In this document: one piece after another, positions 9,659 through 21,398 of the stretch
Position numbering within the stretch: the stretch's first letter is position 1
How the letters are laid out: each line of letters begins with the position of its first letter
From: Laguncularia racemosa
Lineage: Eukaryota; Streptophyta; Magnoliopsida; Myrtales; Combretaceae
Direction of reading: 5' to 3'
DNA: 64,000 bases
NCBI GenBank assembly: GCA_037954665.1
Contig: JBBMOL010000012.1
Span: forward strand, 2,914,001-2,978,000
The notes under the pieces: model-generated
What the model saw: only the letters and a program-made list of their open reading frames with translations
Told to the model about the DNA's origin: nothing
Databases searched by the model: none
Translations under genes and position numbers: made by a program

Positions 9659-12600
9659 GTTAGTACATTCGTTAATTCTCTAGCCTTATCATTTGTTTCA
9701 ACTATACTAAATACAATGGGTGCTCTAGGTTTAAGTTCATGATGTTGTTAATAATGTAATTTACAGGAAGGGAAGTTAGGTTGGCAAGTAGCTGATGCCG
9801 TAGATTACAAAGGCTTCCCAGCTGACAGGACTAAAACTGGTGGTTGGGTTCCTGCTACTCTCATTCTTGGTCAGCTTTCTCACTCTCTCTCTCTCTCTCT
9901 CCCCCCCCCACCTTGTTCTGTCTTCATTTTTATCACCTTTTGTCTAATGCTACTTCAGTAGTTGCAGAAGTAATATTCATTTTCAAAGAAAACCGTTGTC
10001 TAGTACATTTAATGTCTGACACTAACATATGCTTGGTCTGTCGCATATGTTATTAGGCTTTACATTATGGCCAAAAAGGAAAAAGGCTGTTACATTATGG
10101 ATGCAATTACCATTATTGATACATAAAAGTGCAACTTAGTAATACCATTCTACTTGAGACTAGAACTAATATCAATTATTGTACATGACCCCATGAGCTA
10201 AAATTTTATTTACTCATACCTGTTACTAAGTAAAAGCTCACCACTTTTAGTATAACTTCTTTTCTAAATAAAATAGCACCATGCCATGCCAGGGTCTTGA
10301 GATCAATAATTGCTTTTGAAGAGCATTTTTCCTTGTAATGAATCGTTTTGTACAAGGAAATAAACGTCTACCATGTATTCTCCATGATAATGACAGTAGT
10401 TATGATTTTATCTTTATGTCAATAAGATTCCATAAGAATCTAAAGATACTTTAAAAGAAGATACGTATATGTTCCTATAAAGAAATCTGCTAATGGGTAT
10501 TACGAACCATGTTTTACATGGTTTTGTTGAACAAAATTCTTTATCTTTTATTATAAATATATTTATGGTTTATAAAATATATAATTAACCCAAAAAAAAA
10601 ATAATCAAAATTCTTATAACCAAATGGAAAATGAACCCGGTTTAACCCACCGGGTCTAGCACTCACCATAAAACAAATCATGAAATAGTTTTTTTTTTTT
10701 TTTTTCATTTTAACCTTTTAACCATTGAGCATGCACAAATGATGGAAGCCGTGGAGAGAACTAGGACCTGCATAGGACGATGATGGAGGGTCCTATTGTT
10801 CGCAAGTCCATACAATAGAAGATATAAAGATCACATGGGTCAAGTCATTTTCTTTCGTAAGTGAGTTGTCATAAGAAAAGGAAATAAACCCCCCCCCCCC
10901 CCCTCAACTTGAACCAACCCCTATATCTATATCCATATCATTCCATTATTTCATTTTATTCCTGGGACAATATTTTGGTGAAGATCGATGTGATTAATGA
11001 TTAGATATTTAGTCACATATTTTTTAAAATTGTCTCGTACCCGTCAAAACAACATAAAATTCAAAAGTAAGGCCGCCGACATGTTAGCTTGTATTTTGGC
11101 AGTTAAATTGTCTCATTTATAGTTGTCTAATATGAAGAATAATTCCAGTTTATTAGGAAAAAAAAGATGAAACACAAATTGTGAAATATACCAAAAAAAG
11201 TTCAGTATATATATTTATTTGACTCTATTTTGACTGTCTAATAAATAAAAGGTTTCAGCGTATGTATGCTATATGGACAAACACGAAATACACATGGGCA
11301 ACATTAGTAGCTATACAAAATCTAAAATATGTGTTCAATTTGTGTGTGTCACCATCAAATAATTGCTCAAAGAACAAAATAAAACAGAAATTAACTACAA
11401 AAGCAAATAAAGAACAAGCTTCTGTTCTGTGGTCCCTTTTCTACATCTTTCATCTTTAATCACTTAACCTTCTGAGGACGTAGGTAAAGGGGGGGGGTGG
11501 GGGTGGTGTGGGGTTTGGGGTTGGTGGTGGGGCGGGTGGGAATTAATTGGCCAAGGGAAAAAGTGAAAATAATATGAAATCTTCTACAGTACATCCACTA
11601 TTTTTACGGATTATTATTTATGATGAGAAAAAAAAAAATTACATTTTTATGATGTTTCCTCATAAATGCATAATAAATTTTGAAAGAAAAATATTAATGA
11701 GTGCAAAAATGCAGTTATCCACAGCTAAAACAACAAAACTTCTTTACTATATATAGATATATATACATATATATGTATATGCTTCTTTAAATTGTATAAT
11801 TAATCATGAAAAGATTAAAAAAAAATCTTTTAACCTTGTTAATTAATGATTTAAAGGCATTCATTAGTATAAATCAATTTTAAAAATATGACATATTTCT
11901 TTTTTTAAATGCTCGGGAGACATTTTCACTAGCGAAACCCATTTATTATTAATTTTAACCCCTCTTTGAAAACCTCGTGAGTAAACTAAGATGGGGTCTT
12001 GCCCCAAAAAAAAAAAAAAATTAAGATGGGGTAAATTATTGGCTTATTAGAATTATGTGTAATTGATGCAGCCTTTTTGCTTTTTGGTTAGTTTATTAAA
12101 TCCTTAAATGGAAGTACTTCACGTTTTCTTGTGACCTTCTCTAGTGCCTTTTTCGATATTATTACCTATTAGATCCCTCATAACATAATCTTTCATATAC
12201 TTTTGCGATTATGAGGGTAATTGCGCAATAACATGGATAGTTGTCGTTTATGGGCTCTATAATATAATAACATATGCACTTAGCACAGGAATATTTGATT
12301 CTTAGTTAATTACAATCTTTCCTACTACGTGTTATATGCCTTTTTCGAAAGTGCCCAAGAACAAGGGTGATCTCAGCGAAGGAATATATAATAGGAAAGA
12401 AACAAAGATGTTCTTACTCCTGTAAGGATTATTTTAAAGGATACTCTATGAGCATCCTTAAGAAATAATCGAGGTATTCCATACATTAGTGGTATATTTT
12501 CATTCATACCACACAAAGGCTGTAATATCATAAAAATATAAAACAAATACTAAGAAATATCTCAAGGGCATTATTAACTACAAACAAAGAAAAGAAACTT

Positions 12601-15600
12601 TCACGTATACCTTTTCATTTGTTTACTCTTTCACAACATACATAATCAATTTTTAAAGAAAGTAAAATATTTTCTTTTTAAGCCTACTAACTACAGCTGG
12701 CCATTTGTTAATGGAATCCAAAAAATAAAAGTAATTCTTAAGAAATGCCTTCAGAAAATCTACTAACGTAATTTTTCTTATAGATCATAACATAAGCGAA
12801 GTAAAAGGAGTGAAGGACATTAAAATACTTCACATCACATGCATATAAAAGAGTAATTGATAATAAACCTTCCCTTCAAATTCTTTGTTAGCAAATTCTT
12901 TTGCAACAATAACTAGACCCCATTGATAATTTTGGAACCTGTTTAGTTAAGGATTTCAAGAATCCAAATCATTGTGCTATTTCTTATTAAAGCGTTGACG
13001 AGACATAAGAAAAGATGATGTAGAGAAATACAACCCGACTGCTTCCCGATTCCTTAGAACTTAATTTCTCTGTAGTTTTCAAGCAACTGAAAGCAATGAA
13101 TCATTTTTTTGCAGGAATTGAAATATGCGAAAGGCTATCAACAATGGGGATAGCGGTAAACTTGGTGACTTACTTAGTCGGGACAATGCACCTACCAAGT
13201 TCAACTTCGGCCAACATCGTCACTGATTTCATGGGAACATCGTTTCTTTTGTGTTTGCTTGGAGGCTTTCTTGCTGATTCCTTTCTCGGCAGATACAAGA
13301 CCATTGCTATTTTTGCAGTCATCCAAACTCTCGTAAGTGCAAATTCCATTTACATGTCCATTGCCACACATATGCAAATGCCAAACTATTGTTTGCTTAT
13401 TATTAATTAGTATGTATATAATGTGCATGGTAATATATTGCCCTAAAGAAACCATGACCATTTTATATCCCAATTTCCTATTATTATATTATATTATACT
13501 TCATTAAAATAACATGCACCCACGATAGGCTTGATCAAAGTAGAGGAATTTTTTTTGTTTCTGAAGAGACTATGGTTATAGAAAAACTACCATTACTTAT
13601 TCTGTTACTTTTACAACCCACTTTTTTCTATATTTTAGTATTAAAAGCTTGTTTGATCAATAGGTGTAAAGTAGAGTCCATATAGATCGATTAGACAAAT
13701 TTTATTTGGAAACTCTTCAACTGTTTACTATATAGCTCAATAAATTTTAGATTAAAATATGCACATGGATTTTAGATGTTGAGGGTTGATGATAATGATA
13801 CATTTTCCAGGGCACGGGCATGCTTGCACTATCCTCAAAACTGCCACAATTCCAACCGCCGCCTTGCACCGCCACCAAGGCGCATCCATGCAAGCCAGCA
13901 GACGGACTTCAAATGGGAATTCTGTACCTAGCACTCTACTTGATTGCCCTAGGCACAGGCGGCCTGAAATCGAGCATATCCGGATTTGGAACCGATCAAT
14001 TCGACGACAAAGACGAGAAGGAGAAAGCCCAGATGGCATATTTTTTCAATAGGTTTTTCTTCTTCATAAGCATGGGGACTTTAATGGCTGTGACTGTTCT
14101 TGTGTACATCCAGGATGAAGTGGGAAGAAGCTGGGCTTATGGAATATGCTCAGTTTCCATGTTTGTTGCCATCTTGGTGTTCATGTCGGGCACTAAAAGG
14201 TACAGGTACAAGAAAAGCTTGGGAAGCCCTATTGTGCACATTCTTCAAGTGGTAGTGGCTGCCTCAAAGAAGAAGAAACTGGAACTTCCCTCTAACGTTG
14301 GATGTTTGTACGAAGATGCTCAGGATGTAGCAAGAATCCCACACTCCACTCAATTCCGGTAAAGCTAATTCCTTTTTTTAATCCATACTAACATTTTTGT
14401 TATACCATTTCATTAAATAAGCATGTATTTACCTCATAAAATGAAAAGTTTATTATTACTCCAATATGTTAAAGTGTGCTAATATATTTATAGGCCTCAT
14501 TTTGTTAATTTCATGGAATTGGATTTCATAGTTTCCAATATTCTTTTGTTCTTTATTCATAAAACCGGTTTCTTTCAATGTCTTGGAATCCTAATCCTCA
14601 AACCCATTAGTTAATAGATTCCGAGAAATTGGAAGCAACGATGTATCATTTTCTAATTACTATCCCCGTATCCTCACTTAACTCTCGTTGGAAGTAAGAG
14701 CAAATTGGACTTCATGAAATTCTATTCAATATTAGCCAAAACGAGGCGCTAGTGTTCTAGAAAGTTACAATAGCATTATCTGATCACGCAAGGGACAATT
14801 GATATCATTACATAATTGAAAATACTTAAAACATAGGATAATTTAGAGTACATCCCTTGATTCAATTTCTAACCACATGTTTAAACATTCTTTTTCCACC
14901 CACGTCATGAAGATGCTTGGACAAGGCGGCCATAGTGGCAGAAGGTGACTTTGTGATGAGAGGTGGTAATTCCTCAAGTCTCAATCCATGGAAACTGTCA
15001 TCAGTGACAAGGGTAGAGGAAGTGAAAATGATGGTGAGATTAATACCAATATGGGCCACAACAATAATATTCTGGACAACATATGCCCAAATGATAACAT
15101 TCTCAGTGGAGCAAGCATCTACGATGGAGAGATCCATTGGGAACTTCCAAATTCCAGCAGGATCACTTACTGTCTTTTTTGTGGCTGCCATTTTGATTAC
15201 CTGTGCGGTTTATGACCGATGCATTATGCCCTTTTGGAAGAAGTGGAAAGGCAAACCAGGTATGCCACAATAAGCATGACATCCATCCTCACTTTTTTAG
15301 TACTACATTTATAAGATTTTAGTACAGACAAACGTTCAGAAAGATTCTTGTTTTCAATCACAGTTGTCAGTTTACGTAATTTCCGGACTGCCTTCAATTG
15401 TTTTTAAGTTTCAAACCTTTTTGGACCGATGCGCTGAGTATTTAAGCTACCTTATCCGTCGTCAAGTGTCATGTCAAATTGGAAAGCATATCAACACATC
15501 TTAATTTTACTTGTATTTTTAATAATTTTATGTATAAAATTTAATATTTTATTAAATTAAATCTTTATTTATCAAATTTATATTTGAAGCTAAATCTCAT

Positions 15601-16357
15601 ACTTATTTTAACTTTAAATAGTAAAATTTATTACTTTTGTAAAATTACATAGCAAATACTAATCGGTGTTGAAAGAGTAAAATGTTAAAGGTAAATTTAA
15701 TAAATTTGATTAATAAGAATTGAATTCAGTATAATATTTAATAAATTCAAATTTCACACATTTTCATCCATTATTCTAAGTCATGATGTTTGTCTAAGTC
15801 AATAAGTCTCGCTCGTGCGCAGGTTTCACAAATCTCCAAAGAATTGCCATAGGATTGGTTCTATCTGCCCTAGGAATGGCATCTGCAGCATTCACCGAGA
15901 TGAAGCGGCTCTCCGTCGCCAATCCCCCGCAAATGCTGATTCTGCCACCTTGCCAATAAGTGTTTTCATATTAATTCCACAGTTTTTCCTAGTCGGCTCT
16001 GGCGAAGCTTTCATATACACCGGCCAGCTTGACTTCTTCATAACTCAATCACCTAAGGGCATGAAAACCATGAGCACCGGCCTCTTCCTTACCACGCTAT
16101 CACTCGGCTTCTTCTTCAGCAGCTTCTTGGTGTCCGTGGTGAAGCAAGTGACCGCAAGTGGTGGTCGACACGGGTGGCTTGCCGACAACATAAATTATGG
16201 GAGGCTTGATCTATTCTATGGACTATTAGCTGTCTTAAGCCTCATCAACTTTGTTGCCTTTATATTCTGTGCAAAGTGGTACAAACCACGGAATTCTGGA
16301 GCTGCATTAGAGATGGAAGACATTAGTAATGGGTCTAGTGTTGAGCAAAAGGTGTGA
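9656..16357 (+). CDS. NPF6.2: NRT1/PTR (NPF) nitrate transporter, NPF6.2/NRT1.4-like, six exons, frameshift in exon 6
   Basis: This is a plasma-membrane proton-coupled transporter of the NPF family. It resembles Arabidopsis NPF6.2 (NRT1.4), a low-affinity nitrate carrier linked to petiole nitrate storage. Coding exons are 9656-9658, 9767-9869, 13115-13332, 13811-14358, 14913-15259 and 15823-16357, all with GT-AG introns in compatible phases. The ExxER proton-coupling motif falls at residues 38-42 (EICER). LCLLGGFLADSFLGRY, GTGGLKSSISGFGTDQFD, FFNRFFFFISMG and IYTGQLDFF follow in family order. The 1754 coding bases imply about 584 residues once one missing base is allowed for, close to the Arabidopsis length of about 577. 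The lesion in exon 6 puts a TAA in frame at 15957-15959, while the remaining 130-odd codons stay open in another frame. This is either a recent null allele or a sequence error. Family assignment is firm; the exact ortholog is inferred. Confidence 0.9.
9767..9869 (+). CDS. NPF6.2: NPF6.2 exon 2
   Basis: The exon follows a TTACAG acceptor and encodes the N-terminal ADAVDYKGFPADRTKTGGW segment, a strong NPF signature before the first membrane helix. The donor GTCAGC is at 9870, phase 1, splitting the Gly codon just before IEICER. Confidence 0.9.
9883..9909 (+). repeat. (CT)n then C9 microsatellite just inside intron 2
   Basis: A run of nine CT units is followed by nine Cs, starting 14 bp after the exon 2 donor. 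It is a likely length-variable tract. Confidence 0.9.
10889..10903 (+). repeat. 15-base C homopolymer in intron 2
   Basis: Fifteen consecutive C bases are seen directly. Such tracts are unstable and error-prone in sequencing. Confidence 0.9.
11488..11540 (+). repeat. G-rich tract, candidate G-quadruplex, in intron 2
   Basis: Several G runs of three or more are separated by one to five bases on the sense (RNA-like) strand, starting with nine or more Gs. The composition contrasts strongly with the AT-rich surroundings. Confidence 0.75.
13115..13332 (+). CDS. NPF6.2: NPF6.2 exon 3
   Basis: The exon follows a TTTTTTTGCAG acceptor and ends at donor GTAAGT. It encodes helices 1 to 3 with the ExxER motif, VNLVTYLVGTMHLP and the GTSFLLCLLGGFLADSFLGRY core. 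The intron phase after it is 0. Confidence 0.93.
13811..14358 (+). CDS. NPF6.2: NPF6.2 exon 4
   Basis: The exon follows a TTTTCCAG acceptor and ends at GTAAAG. It encodes the loop with HPCKPADGLQ and the conserved GTGGLKSSISGFGTDQFDD, including the helix 4 lysine conserved in the family. FFNRFFFFISMGTL and GRSWAYGIC follow, then the start of the central cytoplasmic loop. The frame is open throughout, phase 2 at the end. Confidence 0.95.
14913..15259 (+). CDS. NPF6.2: NPF6.2 exon 5
   Basis: The acceptor is ATGAAG and the donor is GTATGC. The exon encodes LDKAAIVAEGDF, NPWKLSSVT.VEEVK, PIWATTIIFWTTYAQ and VEQASTM, ending in FWKKWKGKPG. Where NRT1.1 (NPF6.3) has its nitrate-binding His in this helix, this protein has Tyr (codon 15082-15084). 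Tyr is also expected for NRT1.4-type members. Confidence 0.94.
15823..16357 (+). CDS. NPF6.2: NPF6.2 exon 6, carrying a frameshift
   Basis: The acceptor GCGCAG is followed in correct phase by the LQRIAIGLVLSALGM segment and then EMKRLSVA. After that the correct frame meets TAA at 15957-15959. From about 15929 on, a different frame continues the family sequence: LPISVFILIPQFFLVGSGEAF, IYTGQLDFFITQSPKGMKTMSTG, then SFLVSVVK and WLADNINYGRLD. It ends at TGA 16355-16357. The shift is one base missing or two extra, within about 15921-15945. A CCCCC run at 15924-15928 is the natural suspect. Confidence 0.92.
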
Positions 16358-18454
16358 TCATTATGAGTTTAAATCGTGCACCCGATATATGTATGTGGTG
16401 AGATAAACGATTTTTATCCTCTTTTTTTTCATGTATGATACGAAGTTGTCGTGCTTGTTTCTTGTATTTTCAATCCTTGGAATGGCATGAATTCCCTTCT
16501 TTCCGTCAAGTGATCTTCTTTCAATGTTAATGTCCATAACGTGTTCCATTTTGTGTAATGTTTTCTAGACAGCTCTCGACATATCCGCCTAATTAATACA
16601 TTAGAAACTATAAGACTTCATTGGGCATATTACATCTTAAACTAAACCCGTTATTTTTCAAGATCACATAAGCAATTAAGAAGACAATCTTCATGGAACG
16701 AACCTCGAAAGATTTGAGCTGGAGCTCCTTTAATTTTTGGTTCATATCTCCTCCCCACTACTTTTATGTTATAAGTTTCGTTCTATAAGGAACCTATTCC
16801 TAATTTTTGACACCAAATCCAACATCAAGAATTTACTTTTTTAGAATTGGAAAGTTACTCATTTTGATTTTTTTTTTTTTTTTTTTACTTCTTGTGTTAG
16901 TTGGTAAATATTTTTTATATTTTGAATCTTATAAATAATATTAATAAATATTAAAAAACTTTTTTTATGGACTTCAAAAATAAAGTAAATGGGCCATTAA
17001 ATAAAAGAGTTCTTTAATATGTTGACATATCACCTAAGGATTCCAAATGGGATTCTTAAGAATAAGGATGGTCTAAAAGCATCACATCCCCATATAGGGA
17101 TCTTGACATGTTTTCTTAAGCCAAGTAGCCCACTTTTAGAGTTCTTTTGTATTGTGGAGGGGTGCTTGGCAAAATTGGGGTCTTCTGTAGAGAACCTCAT
17201 AAAGTAATCATTATGTACACAACATCTAGCTATCACAATTGGTTGAATTATCTTTACATTAAATTGGACTAGATCTAATAGCCAATCAAACCAATTCATT
17301 GATTTAACTACTCTTGATCAGTCTTAGCAAACTTATGGACTCAATCATACTAAACTATTAGGTCTAGACATTTAAAATCCCTTGAAAACTTTAGCTCAAT
17401 TCATCTGGATCATCAAGGCAATTCGACTGTGATCATCTAATCCTAAACTCTAAAAATATTCAAAAGTTTCTTTTCAACTAACACAATTGAGAGGCTATCA
17501 AAAGAAGAGTTCACGTTCAAGTTGCTAAGATCAAGAATCAAATAGAAATTAGATGACTTCAAATCCTTGAATCTAGAAACACCCATTAACCAAAATAATT
17601 TAGTGCATCAAGAACAACTAAAACAGGAACACTTGAAACTTTAAATGTTTTTGAAGACCAATTTTCATAAAACTAAGGGTGTAATTAGCATGGTTTCAAA
17701 AAAGTTTTGCAAAACTTTTACTAGTATCCATTCCTCATTAGGTATTCCAAAGTTTTTTATTGTATGCCTAAAGCCGCTTGCTAAACTAAGGGGAAATCAA
17801 CAACTTGTCCCATTAATTAAAATAGTTTCATTGAAATATTTTAAAATTCATATTTTCGTGATTCGTAAAGTAACATAACTACTAAAACTTATAAAGTAAA
17901 TAATATTATAAGCTTAATTTTATAATATTATTATTGTATAAGTAACTTATAATATTATTTATTATTGAAATGAATATTATACTTGATAATAATGTTTGAA
18001 TTAGACATTTGCAAATATGGAGGAGATATCTTTAGAGATGAAATTGGAAACATAATTTGATGTTTTAGATTTGTTTCTACTCATCAATATCTATTGAATC
18101 TATTGAACTAATCACCATGGAGAAGGGTTTAGAATTTTGTAATCATTTTAATATTAAACAAGCTCAAGTAAGGACAGATTCTCCTGTAATGACCCAATTA
18201 AATGGAAATCATGGAATATTTGAAACGATATTTCTTGGGCAAGGATTTTGCTTTAAAACATATAAGGTAAGATCAATATATATGAATATAAAAAAATGTT
18301 ATAGCTAATCAATTCCCTCATTAGGCAATGATCATAGAAGAATCCTTCTGTAGTAAGAATTGGTATTAGGAATTTTCATCTTGATCTAATTGGTTGGTTT
18401 TGTTAGTGCATTTGGTTAGGGTATTTGATATACATAGCTTTATTTTCCTAGTTG
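16358..18454. other. Intergenic, nothing recognised (includes NPF6.2 3' UTR)
   Basis: The first 200 bp probably hold the transporter 3' UTR; no classic AATAAA was seen close by. The rest is AT-rich with T homopolymers (16868-16886) and only short spurious frames. Confidence 0.5.
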
Positions 18455-18459
18455 GTATC

Positions 18460-19793
18460 TGATAAACATAAACCTATTCTTGACTTTAAAACAAAGTATA
18501 TTTATACAAACAAATGTACTAGGTCCCTCATGCAATATATTACTGGTACGATCAAGTTAAACCTACAAAGACAAATTAATTACAAGTGCTTCCCTTTTCC
18601 TTTATTATCTAACCTTCAAATAAAAGTTCATAAACTAGAAACTAATAATCTAAAACTAAAACTAAAACCAACTAAACTAAATTAATTAACCTAAACTAAC
18701 AATTAATAGTAATTAAAACATATAAGAATATAAAACCACCATGTTTAGACATTGACTCCCTTAAGATATCTATGTAATCTACCAATCTCATCAAAATTCA
18801 TTAGATTATGAGAATTTCTGAATTAAATTAATAACTCTCTTGAGATTATTTATTATTAACTTTCAATTAATTAATTGGAATCTCTTTCTAATTGAAAACC
18901 CCTCAATTCACATCATCATTCTATGAATTCTACATTTAGGTTTAACCTTAATATGAAATATTTACATCATCCTATCTAAAGGATTATGTGCAACTCCTAA
19001 TTATGTATATCTATTCATACACGGGATCTCTTCATACCCATTTATGAAATCAAATAATATAAATTAACACTTCAAAATATTAATTTATAGAAAATAAAGG
19101 ACACATAGTTAGATCACAATAAATTAAGAACCATAGAACTAAATAAAGAAGGAAGAATTTGATTACATAGTTCTTAGGGTTTTCGATGTCCAACAATTAA
19201 ACTAATTAAACATAATGATTAAGAATAACAAAAAAATATGAATCATGATAGAAACCCCTTTTTAATCTCTTGGATCTTGCACTCCTAACTCTTGGCATTG
19301 CTACTTCTTTAAACCTTAGTTTGCTCTCTGAATGAGTGCCAAAAAAGGTTCCTCTTTTCTTGTCTACAATTCCTTGAATAGTAGGGTAAAATTCACAAAA
19401 GAAAGTCAAGATCACAATCATGATTCTAAATGTAAACCTCTCTATCTTTAAAACTCACTTTTAATGAGTGCCACAATTTCACAAGCAGGTTTATAACCAT
19501 GAGCCCGACTGTGTTCCTCTCTAATCACAAATTCCTTCTTCATATAATCACATTTGATGTTCATAGGTGATGATCTAAAGCATAATCCTCATTTAAGCAT
19601 CATATCTTCTTCATTTTAGCTCCAAATTCTATAAATCTTGTCAAAATTCATTTCTTTTACTTCAAATTAGTTCTTTAACCCTTAAAAATCAAAATATAAC
19701 ACAAATAAGCATTAAATTCAATTAAAACACCAATTAATTTCATAAAAGTATTATAAAATCACTTGATAAAATAAGTATAATTAAGCACTATCA
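18460..19793. repeat. 1.33-kb noncoding TG...CA element with GTATC target duplication
   Basis: The block starts TGATAAACAT and ends AAGCACTATCA. It is flanked by perfect 5-bp duplications GTATC (18455-18459 and 19794-19798). TG...CA ends with a 5-bp duplication are the mark of LTR-retrotransposon integration, so this is probably a solo LTR or a noncoding non-autonomous LTR element. It is related to the block at 4486-5841 by its right end and several internal segments. There is no coding capacity. Confidence 0.68.
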
Positions 19794-19798
19794 GTATC

Positions 19799-20722
19799 AA
19801 ATGTTTCGAGAGTATTACTCCATTCTTTCTTTATGTTAGGAGTCTCTCTCTCTTGGTGTTATTGGGTAAGCCTCAGGTACCTTGTTGATATAGGTCTTTA
19901 GAGAAGTATTAGACCATAAGGCCCAAAACCAAACCAAACAATTATGTAGTTTTTATCTCATTTTCTAAATAAGTTAAGAGAATTTGTTATGTATTATAAT
20001 ATATAATTTCAGAAGAAAAGACACTTTCTTATGGATTTTTTTAGTAGTTATAATTTCACATAATCTGATATAAAATGAAACAACCCTTCACTTATAATAA
20101 TATGTTTTTCAAATAGTTGTAACTTTTACATAATTTAATATAGAACAAAACAACTCTTTACCTGAAATGTTTTTTTTCTTCTATATTTTGAAAGATAATA
20201 ACACTTTCTAAGTGATCCATAATTTCATTAAAAATCATCTAATAGTTACATAATATATTATGAACATATATTATTGATGTGTTAATTGTGATACCTATGA
20301 ATAAATTCATTATTTTTGCAATAATTAAGTATACTTTAAACCAAAATCTATTCATGGCACGGGTTTTTAACAGTAATTAATTTCAAAAGCTTTTTTATTA
20401 TAAATCTTTGATACTTATTTTTTTAATAATACATTTTCAAAATTTTTTTCTCAAGGTCGATATTTCAGTTATATATTATGTAACTCATTGGTATTAACTT
20501 CTTCTTTTTTTTCAACAATAATACCTTTTCAAATTTTTTTCTCAAAAGCTACCATTGCAATTTATATTATTATGTTGCCTTATATCTTCATCATGTTTTA
20601 TTGTTTTAATTAGTTAAAAAGAATAAAAAAAATCTTACTTACTTTAATTTTTTTTACAGTAATACATTTTCACTTTTTTTTTTCCTTCAAAAGCCATCAA
20701 GAAATTATATATTATTACATTT
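19799..20722. other. AT-rich intergenic DNA with degenerate short repeats
   Basis: No gene. Two degenerate copies of a motif (AGTTRTAAYTT..CATAAT.T.ATA.) occur near 20046 and 20117 and recur near 22963 and 23212. Confidence 0.5.
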
Positions 20723-21398
20723 TGATGAGGAGTCCCGATAGGAGTAGTCATGTGCGTATCACAAGAGTATCGCACTGCACATAAATTCGAAGAAAAGCAA
20801 TTCAGATATTGCACGTGATGGGATGACTAAGGAGAGAGTAGTGGGGAGGAGGAATAAGCAATTTCAAGCGTCTCAAATGCACAAATGACAGACAAGGAGT
20901 TAAGGGGACCTCAAGCATCAACCTTGTAGTTCTTAGGCAACGGAGATCGTTTTTCGCCTGATCTCTTGTTTGATCTTTGAAAGCAAAGAACTTTTGGTGG
21001 AATACCATTTCTCTTATCTCTAGAATTCGGGAAAAGGTCCCTTAATGAGGAAGAATGACTAAGTATTTATAGATTCTTAAGCTTGATGACATTCGTTAGA
21101 TCACTTTAGCGATCAACGAATGAGATGGAGTTTGCTCAATTTAAGGTTATCTTAATGAGCTTGTCATAGGCTCAAGACCAGTAACCTTCCTCATAAATAT
21201 ATAAGCTGCCTAAGAAAGGTTAGATTCAGATGGACCAGTCCAACAATCCCTATTCCGAGCCCACTAAGTCAATTCTCCCTGAGTCATCCCAATATTTGAA
21301 CCAAACTCATTAGGCCCTATTATATAGCCCAATGGGTCAAGCCAAATAATCAATAGGCTTAGCTTAATATATTTACATAATATTTTTAACCCTCTACA
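20723..21398 (-). repeat. Possible solo LTR
   Basis: Read on the minus strand the block starts TGTAGAGGGT and ends CCTCATCA. It contains a TATAAATA box (plus-strand position about 21065-21072) followed by a leader-like segment, and it is richer in GC than its surroundings. This is LTR-like, but no primer site, coding region or exact 5-bp duplication was found: the flanks show shared ACATT/TTACA but offset. The call rests on ends and composition only. Confidence 0.4.

Larger units (their letters stand above)
9870..13114 (+). other. NPF6.2 intron 2, 3.2 kb
   Basis: This is by far the longest intron of the gene; the others are 108-563 bp. It contains no open frame with family resemblance. It holds a (CT)n/C9 run at its start, a 15-C run at 10889-10903, a G-rich tract at 11488-11540 and AT dinucleotide runs at 11746-11780. 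No transposon with clear ends was recognised. Confidence 0.8.

Noticed and set aside
17019..17299. Opposed short frames downstream of NPF6.2
   Set aside because: They overlap on both strands, neither resembles a known family, and no splice structure links them to a gene.
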